Assembly (NCBI GenBank): GCA_017398105.1 | Contig: JAFQHF010000031.1 | Coordinates: forward strand, 1 to 6,938 | Origin: Oscillospiraceae bacterium | Lineage (GTDB): Bacteria; Bacillota_A; Clostridia; Oscillospirales; Oscillospiraceae | DNA length: 6,938 bases | Reading direction: 5' to 3' | Part shown: positions 1-6,523 of the stretch, piece after piece | Layout of the letters: every line of letters starts with the position of its first letter | How positions within the stretch are numbered: position 1 is the first letter of the stretch | Position numbers and translations under genes: made by a program | Notes under the pieces: model-generated | The model's database searches: none | The model's input: the letters and a program-made list of their open reading frames with translations, nothing else | What the model was told of the DNA's origin: nothing

Positions 1-14
1 GTCATGACCCCGCC
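1..14. repeat. Edge-truncated arm of the GC-rich palindrome (P family)
   Basis: The first 14 bases match the right half of the GC-rich palindrome seen complete at 104-123 and 6550-6579 (GTCATGACCCCGCC). The window edge cuts the rest off. It shows that a second palindrome lies about 90 bases from the one at 104-123, so the left edge is a repeat cluster and not a single site. Confidence 0.7.
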
Positions 15-103
15 GACCCGGCATCGATCTTTGACATGAATCGTTCTATCGTATTTGTATCATTTAGCACCGTTTTTTACCTGGGAAATTTCATAACCTG
101 CTC
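15..103. other. Non-coding spacer between two palindromes, no eutC start
   Basis: This is a more AT-rich stretch between two copies of the GC-rich palindrome. On the minus strand it lies downstream of eutB, where eutC usually begins. Across 1-160, every minus-strand ATG either meets a stop within a few codons or runs into the palindrome at the window edge. None resembles an EutC start. At 57-68 it holds an inverted GCTAAATGATAC, similar to the shared repeat-end motif and probably a fragment of another repeat unit. I see no U-tract terminator for eutB. Confidence 0.5.
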
Positions 104-154
104 GGCGGGGTCATGACCCCGCCCTACAGATCATCGTAAGCTAAATGATAATTT
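98..154. repeat. P-family repeat unit downstream of eutB
   Basis: The core is a perfect 20-bp palindrome at 104-123, followed by CTACA as in the other copies. The unit then continues through AGCTAAATGATAATTT (139-154), which matches 1698-1713. The left palindrome arm is degenerate (CTGCTC at 98-103 where other copies have CTGTAG). The right end stops 6 bases before the eutB stop codon. No T-run follows the hairpin on the minus strand, so it is not a canonical intrinsic terminator, although the RNA could still fold. Confidence 0.75.
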
Positions 155-160
155 CTCGTA

Positions 161-1525
161 TCAAAACAGCAAGCTTGATCCGTCTCCGGCTTTTTTTGTC
201 AGCCTGCCGTTTTCCACAAAGCCCATTTTTTCCAGCCAGCGCTGGAATTCCGGGATGGCGGTCTTTCCGGTCAGCTCCCGCAGGGCCGCTGTTTCCCGGA
301 AGCCGGTAGTCTGGTAATTCAGCATGATATCATCCCCATGGGGAATGCCCATGAAATAATTGCACCCTGCCATGGTCAGAAGGCTTGCCAGATTTTCGAT
401 ATCATTCTGATCCGCCTTCATGTGGTTGGTATAGCAGCAGTCACAGCCCATGGAGATCCCGGTGAGCTTGCCCATGAAATGATCTTCCAGGCCTGCCCGG
501 GTCACCTGACGGGCATCATAAAGATATTCCGGCCCGATGAAGCCTACCACCGTATTTACCAGGAAGGGCTGGAACCGCTTGGCAAAGCCATAGCACCGGG
601 CTTCCATGGTCACCTGATCGCAGCCGTGATGGGCATTGGAGGAAAGCTCGGAGCCCTGACCGGTCTCAAAATACATCACATTGGGGCCTTCCGCAGTGCC
701 CTCCTTCAAAAGCAGCTGCCGGGCCTCCTCCAAAGTGGCAGCGTTGAAGCCGAAGGCCTCGTTGCCCTTCTGACTGCCCGCAATGGACTGGAAAATCAGG
801 TCACAGGGGGCGCCAGCCCGGACAGCCTTCATCTGCGCCGTCACATGGGCCAGCACACAGATCTGGGTGGGGATTTCCCAATGCTCTTTAATTTCCCGGA
901 ACCGGCGCAGCACCTTTCCCACCTGCTCCGGACTGTCCGTCACCGGATTCAGGCCGATGACCGCATCACCTGCACCGAAACTCAGTCCCTCCAGGGTGGA
1001 TGCAGTGATGCCCTCCGGGTCATCGGTGGTATGGTTGGGCTGCAGGCGGCAGGAGAGGGTGCCCGGCAGGCCAATGGTCGTATTGCAGTGGGCCGTAACC
1101 GTGATTTTATTGGCAGCATAGATCAGATCCAGATTGCTCATCAGCTTGCAGACCGCTGCCACCATTTCCGAAGTAAGACCGCGGCTCAGCTTCCGGATGT
1201 CCGTACCTGTGGTCGTCTCCGACAGGAGCCACTCCCGCAGGTCGGATACCGTCCAGCCCCGGATTTTGCTGTAGACTGCCTCGTTCACATCATCCTGGAT
1301 GATCCGGGTCACTTCGTCTTCCTCATAGGGTACTGCCGGATTTTCCCGCAGCTCCCCCAGCGTCAGCGCAGACAGCACCACCTTGGCCGCAATCCGCTCC
1401 TGTGCCGTTTCCGCCGCCAGACCGGCCAGCTTGTCGCCGGTCTTCTCCTCATTGGCCTTGGCCAGTACATCCTTGATGTCCCGGAAGATATAGGTTTTCC
1501 CCAAAAGGGTCGTTTTTAGCTTCAT
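161..1525 (-). CDS. eutB: Ethanolamine ammonia-lyase large subunit EutB
   Basis: EutB is the catalytic TIM-barrel subunit of the adenosylcobalamin-dependent lyase that converts ethanolamine to acetaldehyde and ammonia. The protein has 454 residues, against about 453 in Escherichia coli, and aligns end to end by recall. The substrate-contact residues known from the E. coli enzyme fall at identical numbers: R160 and Q162 (RLQPN), N193 (GLNPVTD), E287 (YFETGQGS) and D362 (GCDCCYTNH). The start is ATG at 1525 (MKLKTTLLG), with AAGGAAG six bases upstream. An open frame extends further upstream to 1582 but runs into the X repeat and is not part of the family. Repeats flank the gene on both sides: one begins 23 bases before the start codon and one ends 6 bases after the stop. 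The small subunit eutC, required for activity and normally adjacent, does not begin within the 160 bases downstream. The gene looks intact. Confidence 0.98.
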   Translation of the reverse strand: MKLKTTLLGKTYIFRDIKDVLAKANEEKTGDKLAGLAAETAQERIAAKVVLSALTLGELRENPAVPYEEDEVTRIIQDDVNEAVYSKIRGWTVSDLREWLLSETTTGTDIRKLSRGLTSEMVAAVCKLMSNLDLIYAANKITVTAHCNTTIGLPGTLSCRLQPNHTTDDPEGITASTLEGLSFGAGDAVIGLNPVTDSPEQVGKVLRRFREIKEHWEIPTQICVLAHVTAQMKAVRAGAPCDLIFQSIAGSQKGNEAFGFNAATLEEARQLLLKEGTAEGPNVMYFETGQGSELSSNAHHGCDQVTMEARCYGFAKRFQPFLVNTVVGFIGPEYLYDARQVTRAGLEDHFMGKLTGISMGCDCCYTNHMKADQNDIENLASLLTMAGCNYFMGIPHGDDIMLNYQTTGFRETAALRELTGKTAIPEFQRWLEKMGFVENGRLTKKAGDGSSLLF

Positions 1526-1548
1526 ATTGTACTTCCTTGTCCGATTGT

Positions 1549-1655
1549 AAATGATCGTTTGTCGGCATGGGCCGACGGCCAATGCGTGTTCGGTGCACTG
1601 CTTGTCGTTACTTCCCTGACCCGCTCGGTATCGTTACTGCGGTAGATGATCATTT
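1549..1655 (+). repeat. X-family repeat, copy A, between eutN and eutB
   Basis: This 107-bp element has near-inverted ends: AAATGATCGTTT at 1549-1560 and AGATGATCATTT at 1644-1655. It matches the reverse complement of 6594-6699. The outer 48 bases (1549-1596) agree at 46 positions, and the other end (1619-1655) differs by three substitutions and one indel. The central 22 bases (1597-1618) have diverged. A small hairpin, GTCGGC ATGG GCCGAC, sits at 1561-1576. It carries no gene. It lies in the leader of eutB, just outside its ribosome-binding site, so it may be transcribed as 5' untranslated RNA. The layout is like a MITE or other small non-autonomous repeat. Confidence 0.85.
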
Positions 1656-1713
1656 ATGCATCAATATCTGTAGGGCGGGGTCATATAATGGCGTATTAGC
1701 TAAATGATAATTT
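1644..1713. repeat. P-family repeat with half its palindrome deleted
   Basis: This unit shares its left end with repeat X (1644-1655) and ends with AAATGATAATTT at 1702-1713. Its body matches 6524-6605: TGTAGGGCGGGGTCAT at 1669-1684, then AATGGCGTATTAGCT at 1687-1701. The right palindrome arm present at 6566-6578 (13 bases) is replaced here by AT, so this copy cannot form the long hairpin. The right end lies 8 bases from the eutN stop codon. Confidence 0.8.
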
Positions 1714-1721
1714 ATCTGCTC

Positions 1722-1952
1722 CTATTTTTCATCCACAATGGCCACAACGGCGGCATCCACCGGGGCTTCCATACAGAAGCGGGAGGCTACCGTTCCCGTG
1801 GCCAGCAGCACCCGATCCCCTTCACCGGCACCCACCTGGTCGGCCGCCACAATACGCTCTCCGTCGGACTCCACCACCAGAAAGGTCTGTCCCTGCAGGC
1901 AGGCTGCCTTCCGGGTGGCCCACACGGAGCCGATCACTTTTCCTACCTTCAT
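1722..1952 (-). CDS. eutN: Bacterial microcompartment vertex protein EutN
   Basis: EutN belongs to the EutN/CcmL family of small pentameric proteins that cap the vertices of microcompartment shells. Family features are visible in the 76 residues: the N-terminal beta-strand MKVGKVIGSVWAT, the central loop VGAGEGDRVLLATG (40-53) followed by ASR, and the final strand APVDAAVVAIVD (63-74). The start is ATG at 1952, with GGAGGG six bases upstream, and it overlaps the preceding stop codon by 4 bases (ATGA), so translation is probably coupled. The protein ends two residues after IVD. Many family members run 10-20 residues further, and a P repeat begins 8 bases past this stop, so a short C-terminal tail may have been lost. 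The core fold looks complete. It is the only shell protein in the window. Confidence 0.93.
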   Translation of the reverse strand: MKVGKVIGSVWATRKAACLQGQTFLVVESDGERIVAADQVGAGEGDRVLLATGTVASRFCMEAPVDAAVVAIVDEK

Positions 1953-2344
1953 CGTGTTCCCTCCATAATTTCCTTAGCCAGGGGCGTCAGCACTGCACCG
2001 GGAGCGGGCTGCCGGCCGGTGCTGCGCAGGATTCTGGCTTCCTCCGCAGTTACCAGTTTCCTTCTGCCGCCGTCGGTAAACAGGACACCCCAATTTTTCA
2101 GTTCCCGCTGGGCTGCCGTCAGGCTGCCGGACAGAGCCCGGTTTTTGGGTGCCTCCGGAAGTCCCGGCGTATACAGATACACCGGCTTCCCTTCTGCCAG
2201 TGCCGCCAGAACCCGTTCCTCCCGGAACCGCAGCAGCTGGGAGAGCGTCAGCGAGCCGATGACCACCGCGTCGTAGGGTGGTTCCGTCACATACCGGTAT
2301 CCCAGTTCGATCCCCGGTTCCCTGCCGATCAGCAGCGCCGTCAT
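1949..2344 (-). CDS. Conserved eut-operon protein of unknown function (TIGR02536-like)
   Basis: I do not recognise an enzymatic function. The 131-residue protein has a Rossmann-like pattern: a hydrophobic strand YDAVVIGSLTLSQL (24-37), a charged helix FREERVLAALAEGK (40-53), a second strand PVYLYTPGLP (54-63), and a C-terminal part with GVLFTDGGRRKLVTAEEA (86-103). Size, content and position between pduL and eutN resemble the 'ethanolamine utilization protein' family TIGR02536 of Bacillota eut loci. That assignment is from memory, and the protein seems shorter than members I recall. The start is ATG at 2344, with GGAGGA seven bases upstream. It overlaps the pduL stop and the eutN start by 4 bases each (ATGA). 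No signal peptide or membrane segment is evident. Context suggests an accessory role in the ethanolamine microcompartment. Confidence 0.75.
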   Translation of the reverse strand: MTALLIGREPGIELGYRYVTEPPYDAVVIGSLTLSQLLRFREERVLAALAEGKPVYLYTPGLPEAPKNRALSGSLTAAQRELKNWGVLFTDGGRRKLVTAEEARILRSTGRQPAPGAVLTPLAKEIMEGTR

Positions 2345-2949
2345 GGGAGAATCCTCCCCAGATCCCCTTTTTGGAAGCCGCAGGCATTGGCCTCATCGTA
2401 ATCCAGATGCACATAGGATGCAAAGTCCGGACTGACCCGCACCGCCACATTCTCAAACACTGCCGGACGCGCCGTAAAGGTACGAAGCTTTACCGTCTGC
2501 TGATCCTTCACACCAAATTTCGCCGCATCCTCCGGTGTCAGATGAATGTGCCGCTGGGCAGCTATCACCCCCTGGCGCAGCCGGACTCTGCCCAGCTCAC
2601 TGACCAGTGTCGCACCCGGCGTATTTTCCACATCTCCACTGAGACGCACCGGCACTTCCAGGCCCAGCATTCTTCCGTCTGTCAGGGATATTTCCACCTG
2701 TGCCTGTTTCCGTTCCGGCCCCAGGACAGCCACGTTATGAAATTCCCCCTTCGGCCCCACCACCGTTAAGCGCTCATTGGCCAGGTACTGCCCCGGCTGG
2801 GACAGGGGACGCCTGGGTGTCAGACCATGCCCAAACAGGGCCAGCGCCTGCTCTTTTGTGACATGCACATGCCGCCCGGAGGCCTCAATTTCCACAAACA
2901 AATTCCCCAGCACCGTTTCCACCAGTGCCGAAAGCTCCTGTTTCTCCAT
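2341..2949 (-). CDS. pduL: Phosphate propanoyl/acetyltransferase PduL (EutD role)
   Basis: PduL is the zinc-dependent phosphotransacylase of microcompartments. It converts acetyl-CoA and phosphate to acetyl phosphate and CoA, recycling CoA and allowing ATP formation by acetate kinase. The 202-residue protein shows both barrel halves: GRHVHV (25-30) and AAQRHIHLTPEDA (130-142), then VHLDYDEANA (180-189). Probable metal ligands by family spacing are H27, H29, E86, H134, H136 and H181. Residues 1-17 (MEKQELSALVETVLGNL) have regular i, i+3/i+4 hydrophobics and look like the amphipathic encapsulation peptide of microcompartment PduLs. ATG at 2949 is preferred because AGGTGA lies just upstream. The frame opens to a GTG at 2982, but that start would overlap eutH by 25 bases and has no good ribosome-binding site. 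The gene begins 8 bases after the eutH stop. In Bacillota eut loci it is often labelled eutD. Confidence 0.95.
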   Translation of the reverse strand: MEKQELSALVETVLGNLFVEIEASGRHVHVTKEQALALFGHGLTPRRPLSQPGQYLANERLTVVGPKGEFHNVAVLGPERKQAQVEISLTDGRMLGLEVPVRLSGDVENTPGATLVSELGRVRLRQGVIAAQRHIHLTPEDAAKFGVKDQQTVKLRTFTARPAVFENVAVRVSPDFASYVHLDYDEANACGFQKGDLGRILP

Positions 2950-2953
2950 TTTT

Positions 2954-2959
2954 TCACCT
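2954..2959 (-). promoter_or_regulatory. Ribosome-binding site that decides the pduL start
   Basis: AGGTGA on the minus strand (2959 to 2954) lies four A residues before ATG 2949 and overlaps the eutH stop codon TAG (2960-2958). This supports ATG 2949 over the in-frame GTG 2982, and suggests that ribosomes finishing eutH can restart on pduL. Confidence 0.7.
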
Positions 2960-4034
2960 ATTCTTCCCTTCTGGTCAGCCACAGGGAAACCGCAACGGCG
3001 CTGATGCCGCCCACCAGTTTTCCCACGATCATGGGGCCGATCATCTCCGGCGAAAATCCTGCCGTAAACCCCAGATGGTCACCAAACACAAAGGCCGCCG
3101 ATACCGCAAAGGCAATATTGACCACCTTTCCCCGCTGGTTCATATCTTTCACCATGCCGAAGGTGGCGATGGAATTGGCAAGGCTGGCGATCAGTCCTGC
3201 AGCCGCCGCATCGTTGATCCCGATTTTCCGACCTGCCGCCATCAGGGGTCTTCTCAGCACCTTTGTCAGCACGAACACCAGCGGAAAAGCGCCTGCCAGC
3301 AGAATGGCAATGGTTCCCACCGTTGCAAAGCCTTCCGAAATGGGTGCCATACCCGGAATCACGGCAATGCCGGTAAGCGCTTCGGCAATGGCGGCCGCCA
3401 GTCCCACCGTCACCAGAACAACCACAAACCTGCCAAACCAGGCAAAGCCTCTGACCATGGCCTGCTCCGCCCGCCACAGTCCCAGGGCGATCAGCACCGC
3501 GATCAGGACAATGGGGATCAGATTCCGCAGCACCATGCCCGCCGGGAATCCCGCAGCCAGTCCTCCTGCCAGAACCCCCAGGGGAATCGTAACAATGCCG
3601 CACAAAATCCCCTTGGCCATAACCGGATGATCCTCTTCCTTCAGGATTCCCATAGCCACCGGAATGGTAAACACAAGGGTCGCTCCCAGCATGGAGCCGG
3701 TCAGGACACCACCCAGCAGGGCAGCCTGGGAATCTTCCGTCATCTGTGCTGCCAGGGCACCGCCTCCCATATCACAGGCCAGGATGGTTCCGGCAAACAT
3801 GGCCGGGTCTGCGCCCAGGAACCCATAAACCGGAACCACAACCGGCTTCAGTATTTCCGCCAGCACCGGTGCCAGACAGACGATCCCGATCATCGCCAGC
3901 GCCAGAGAACCCATGGCCAGAACGCCCTCCTCGAATTCCTTTCCCAGTCCCCAGCGATTTCCGAAGATTCTGTCCGCCGCGCCCAGCAGGGCAAAGCCCG
4001 CCATCACGGCGATGAGTATTTCATGAAAGGACAT
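2958..4034 (-). CDS. eutH: Ethanolamine transporter EutH
   Basis: EutH is the integral inner-membrane protein associated with ethanolamine entry, thought to matter most when ethanolamine is scarce or the medium is acidic. The 358 residues are strongly hydrophobic, with roughly ten predicted membrane spans (for example about 39-60, 104-127, 142-162, 172-188, 202-220, 238-257 and 306-325). Recognisable family stretches are MSFHEILIAVMAGFALLGAADRI at the N terminus, ACDMGGGALAAQM (86-98) and FGDHLGFTAGF (317-327). The length fits the short Bacillota form rather than the about 408-residue E. coli protein. The start is ATG at 4034. Its ribosome-binding site GAGGTGA overlaps the eutA stop codon, leaving a 4-base gap, so the two genes are probably translated in a coupled way. 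Confidence 0.95.
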   Translation of the reverse strand: MSFHEILIAVMAGFALLGAADRIFGNRWGLGKEFEEGVLAMGSLALAMIGIVCLAPVLAEILKPVVVPVYGFLGADPAMFAGTILACDMGGGALAAQMTEDSQAALLGGVLTGSMLGATLVFTIPVAMGILKEEDHPVMAKGILCGIVTIPLGVLAGGLAAGFPAGMVLRNLIPIVLIAVLIALGLWRAEQAMVRGFAWFGRFVVVLVTVGLAAAIAEALTGIAVIPGMAPISEGFATVGTIAILLAGAFPLVFVLTKVLRRPLMAAGRKIGINDAAAAGLIASLANSIATFGMVKDMNQRGKVVNIAFAVSAAFVFGDHLGFTAGFSPEMIGPMIVGKLVGGISAVAVSLWLTRREE

Positions 4035-4038
4035 GGTT

Positions 4039-5382
4039 TCACCTCGCCAACACCAAAGTTTTCACGATCACCGGCAGAGCATGTCCCACCGGCGCGCCGA
4101 TATCCAGATAGCTTCCGGAGCTGACCTTTATCCGGTCAATGCACAGAATGGGCCTGTCTTCGGGCAGCCGCAGTGCCAGGGCCTGACCCAGCGCCTTTGC
4201 CATATCCCGCTCCAGGCACAGCAGCACCGGCCCGTTCAGCTGCGCCGCGATCTGTTCTGCCAGACCTATGATCTGTTGATAGGAAGGCGAAGCCAGCCCC
4301 GGCATGGCAAAAACGATCAATTCCTCCCGCTCCGCCGTTTCCGCAAGCCGGGATGCCTCTTCCAGCTTCACCACCGGAAGGTTTTTCAGCGGAAAGGAAA
4401 TATTCCGGTAAAACACCGTGCTTCCCGACAGCTGGGTGCTGTGGCACCCGGCTCCGATGACGGTGGCCCGGATGGTCTCGCTGCCTAACCGGTATTCTCC
4501 CCGGCACAGGCCGCTTTTCCGGATCGCCTGCCCCAGCACCGGCCCCAGGTCGCCAAAGGTCAGCCAGGGATACTCTGCGGCAATACAGTCTGCAACGCCG
4601 CCGGAAAAGGACAATACCACCGCTTCTTCAGGCGGTTTCCAGACTTGTGATACTTCCTGTGTCAGAAAGTGCCGCATAAGCTCCGTCGGTTTTCGCAGTC
4701 CCGCCGCCATTTCCAGCGCTTCCGTCAGAGCCCCCGCGATTTCCTCCGCTTCCGTTTCTGTAAGCATCTGTCCCGGCTGCTTCCGGCAGATTTCGGTAAG
4801 AACAGGAGAAACATAGCCGATCACGCCGGATTCCTCCAGCCGGATCAGCCGTCCGCCCACATTCAGGCAGCCTGTCCGAATAATCTTTCCGGCCTTTATC
4901 AGCGCCAGATTGGAAGTACCCCCGCCGATGTCCATGTGCAGCACCGTTTTCCCGGTCTTCTCCGAATACGCCGCGGCCCCTGCACCCATCGCTGCCAAAA
5001 CGCTTTCCAGCTCCGGCCCGGCAGTGGCAACCACAAAATCCCCTGCCAGATCAGCCAGAGCATTCAATACCGCCCGGGCATTTTCCTTCCGGCTGGTCTC
5101 CCCGGTGATGATCACCGCGCCGGTATCCACCGACTTCCGGGTAATTCCCGCATTGCGGTATTCCGCCTCCACGATCCTGCGAATCCCTTCCCCGTCCACC
5201 AGATTTTCTCCCAAAAGAGGTGTAAAATGGACAGGACTTTTATACAGGATCTGCCTCCGGGTGATCTCCATCTCCGGCACCGCAAAGCCGGATGCCCGGT
5301 TTTCAACAGTCAGCTCCGATAAGATCAGCTGTGTGGAGGTGGTGCCAACATCCAGCCCTATGCTTCGCAGTATTTCAGACAC
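4039..5382 (-). CDS. eutA: Ethanolamine ammonia-lyase reactivating factor EutA
   Basis: EutA is the ATP-dependent chaperone-like factor that exchanges damaged cobalamin bound to EutBC for fresh adenosylcobalamin. The 447-residue protein carries the ASKHA/actin-type nucleotide motifs in order: phosphate-1 loop GLDVGTTSTQ (9-18), MDIGGGTSNLAL (150-161), TGCLNVGGRLI (170-180), and the adenosine-type motif FSGGVAD (259-265). Later blocks RATVIGAGCHSTQLSGSTVF and LKNLPV match E. coli EutA by recall. The start is GTG at 5382, with GAGGT eight bases upstream. No closer ATG preserves the DVGTT motif. It overlaps the end of the alcohol dehydrogenase gene by 8 bases (GTGTCTGA). Its presence implies an active EutBC enzyme in this genome even though eutC is not in view. 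Confidence 0.97.
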   Translation of the reverse strand: MSEILRSIGLDVGTTSTQLILSELTVENRASGFAVPEMEITRRQILYKSPVHFTPLLGENLVDGEGIRRIVEAEYRNAGITRKSVDTGAVIITGETSRKENARAVLNALADLAGDFVVATAGPELESVLAAMGAGAAAYSEKTGKTVLHMDIGGGTSNLALIKAGKIIRTGCLNVGGRLIRLEESGVIGYVSPVLTEICRKQPGQMLTETEAEEIAGALTEALEMAAGLRKPTELMRHFLTQEVSQVWKPPEEAVVLSFSGGVADCIAAEYPWLTFGDLGPVLGQAIRKSGLCRGEYRLGSETIRATVIGAGCHSTQLSGSTVFYRNISFPLKNLPVVKLEEASRLAETAEREELIVFAMPGLASPSYQQIIGLAEQIAAQLNGPVLLCLERDMAKALGQALALRLPEDRPILCIDRIKVSSGSYLDIGAPVGHALPVIVKTLVLAR

Positions 5383-6457
5383 GGCCCGTGACCTCTTCCA
5401 GAATGCGCCGCACCAAAAAGGCCTCCGCTTCCATAGGATTGCTTTTGCAGCAGGGATCTTCCAGAGTAGCCTTTACGATTTCATCCGCATTGCGCCAAAC
5501 GGCTCTTGGGTCGATCCCCGCCTGCACCAGTGTTTCCGGCAGATTCAGCTCTCTTCGCAGGCGGATGAGCCCGTTGCGCAGATTCCGCACTGCGATGGTA
5601 TCGGCACTGCCGCCCATCCCGGCAGCTCTGGCCAGCTCCGCGTATTTTTTGCCGGCTGTATGGGCATTGCAGCCGATGATGGCAGGCAGTAAGATCGCAT
5701 TGAGCCTGCCATGGGGCACATGAAATCTGCCCCCCAGACTGTGGGACATGGCATGACACAGCCCCAGACCAGCCTGAGAAAAAGCCATTCCCGCCATGGT
5801 GGCCGCCAAATGCACCTTCAGCCGAACGTTCCGGTTCCCGGCGTAGGAGGCAGGCAGGGATGCATAGGCACTGCTGAATGCCTCCCGGGCATACAGGTCT
5901 GTAACCGCCCCGGCACCCCGGGCCACATAGCTCTCCGCCGCATGGGCCAGCACATCAAACCCGGCTTCGGCAATGAGTCCCTTGGGCAACTCCTGCAGCA
6001 GGTCACTGTCCAGGATCGCCACATCCGGACGAAGCCGTTTGTCCACAAGCGGATGCTTCACCCGGTCGTGGGTAAGGATCGCAAAATCCGTAACTTCAGA
6101 CCCGGAGCCGGAGGTGGTGGGGATCGCCGCCAGCGTATAATCTCCTTTGGCAAAATACGCCATAGCCTTCGCGCAGTCCATGGCGCTGCCGCCGCCCAGG
6201 GCCACCAGCAAATCCGGAGCAAACGCACGCAGCCGTGCCGTCCCTTCCGCCGCCAGTGCCACCGTCGGGTCCGGCTGTACCTTGTCGAATATTTCCCAAT
6301 CGCCGCAGCCGGACACGTCAATTACCCGCTGCGCCGTTCCATTCTTCATAAAAAACGGATCTGTCACCAGAAACAGCCGCTTGCATCCCAGACTCTTCAG
6401 CATGGCAATGGTCCCCGTCCCGGAGATCAGCCTGGTTCTGCAGGAGAATTCCTCCAT
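5375..6457 (-). CDS. eutG: Iron-dependent alcohol dehydrogenase, EutG/PduQ type
   Basis: This group III iron-containing alcohol dehydrogenase probably reduces acetaldehyde to ethanol inside the microcompartment and regenerates NAD+. The 360-residue protein has the cofactor loop LGGGSAMD (87-94), PTTSGSGSEVT (113-123) and the metal site. D168, H172, H235 and H249 have exactly the 4/63/14 spacing of the iron ligands in E. coli FucO. AGMAFSQAGLGLCHAMSHSL (222-241) is typical of EutG and PduQ. The N terminus (MEEFSCRTRLISGTGTI) looks more like PduQ, and it lacks the roughly 25-residue extension of E. coli EutG. ATG 6457 is chosen because GGTG lies six bases upstream. The frame also has a GTG at 6466, but its AAGG would be only two bases away. 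It is the first gene of the run and overlaps eutA by 8 bases. The choice of EutG over PduQ rests on context. Confidence 0.93.
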   Translation of the reverse strand: MEEFSCRTRLISGTGTIAMLKSLGCKRLFLVTDPFFMKNGTAQRVIDVSGCGDWEIFDKVQPDPTVALAAEGTARLRAFAPDLLVALGGGSAMDCAKAMAYFAKGDYTLAAIPTTSGSGSEVTDFAILTHDRVKHPLVDKRLRPDVAILDSDLLQELPKGLIAEAGFDVLAHAAESYVARGAGAVTDLYAREAFSSAYASLPASYAGNRNVRLKVHLAATMAGMAFSQAGLGLCHAMSHSLGGRFHVPHGRLNAILLPAIIGCNAHTAGKKYAELARAAGMGGSADTIAVRNLRNGLIRLRRELNLPETLVQAGIDPRAVWRNADEIVKATLEDPCCKSNPMEAEAFLVRRILEEVTGRV

Positions 6458-6463
6458 AAAATA

Positions 6464-6467
6464 CACC
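6464..6467 (-). promoter_or_regulatory. Ribosome-binding site that decides the eutG start
   Basis: GGTG within AAAAGGCGGTG on the minus strand lies six bases before ATG 6457. Its last three bases are themselves the alternative GTG start at 6466-6464. Spacing favours ATG 6457, giving MEEFSCR as the N terminus rather than three extra residues. Confidence 0.55.
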
Positions 6468-6523
6468 GCCTTTTCACAGGTAGTATTGCCCGGAAAGCGA
6501 AAATTATGAGCAGATTGGAAAGG

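Noticed and set aside
1..160. CRISPR array at the left edge
   Set aside because: There are only two palindrome copies with one unequal, repeat-derived spacer. The units vary and recur as dispersed intergenic repeats elsewhere in the window.
338..1519. 393-residue open frame on the plus strand opposite eutB
   Set aside because: It lies entirely antisense to a well-conserved eutB. Its translation is rich in His, Gln, Gly and Arg with no recognisable domain, as expected from the complement of a GC-rich gene.
1526..1582. N-terminal extension of EutB (MAVGPCRQ...)
   Set aside because: The extra codons are translated X-repeat sequence. The family start MKLKTTL at 1525 has its own ribosome-binding site AAGGAAG.
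2925..4124. 399-residue open frame on the plus strand opposite eutH
   Set aside because: The translation is dominated by His, Gln, Arg, Asn and Ser, which is the complement of hydrophobic membrane-protein codons. It crosses real gene boundaries and has no family resemblance.
6503..6508. CATAAT as a -10 promoter element for eutG
   Set aside because: No TTGACA-like -35 occurs 16-18 bases upstream and there is no extended -10, so the match alone is too weak to annotate.
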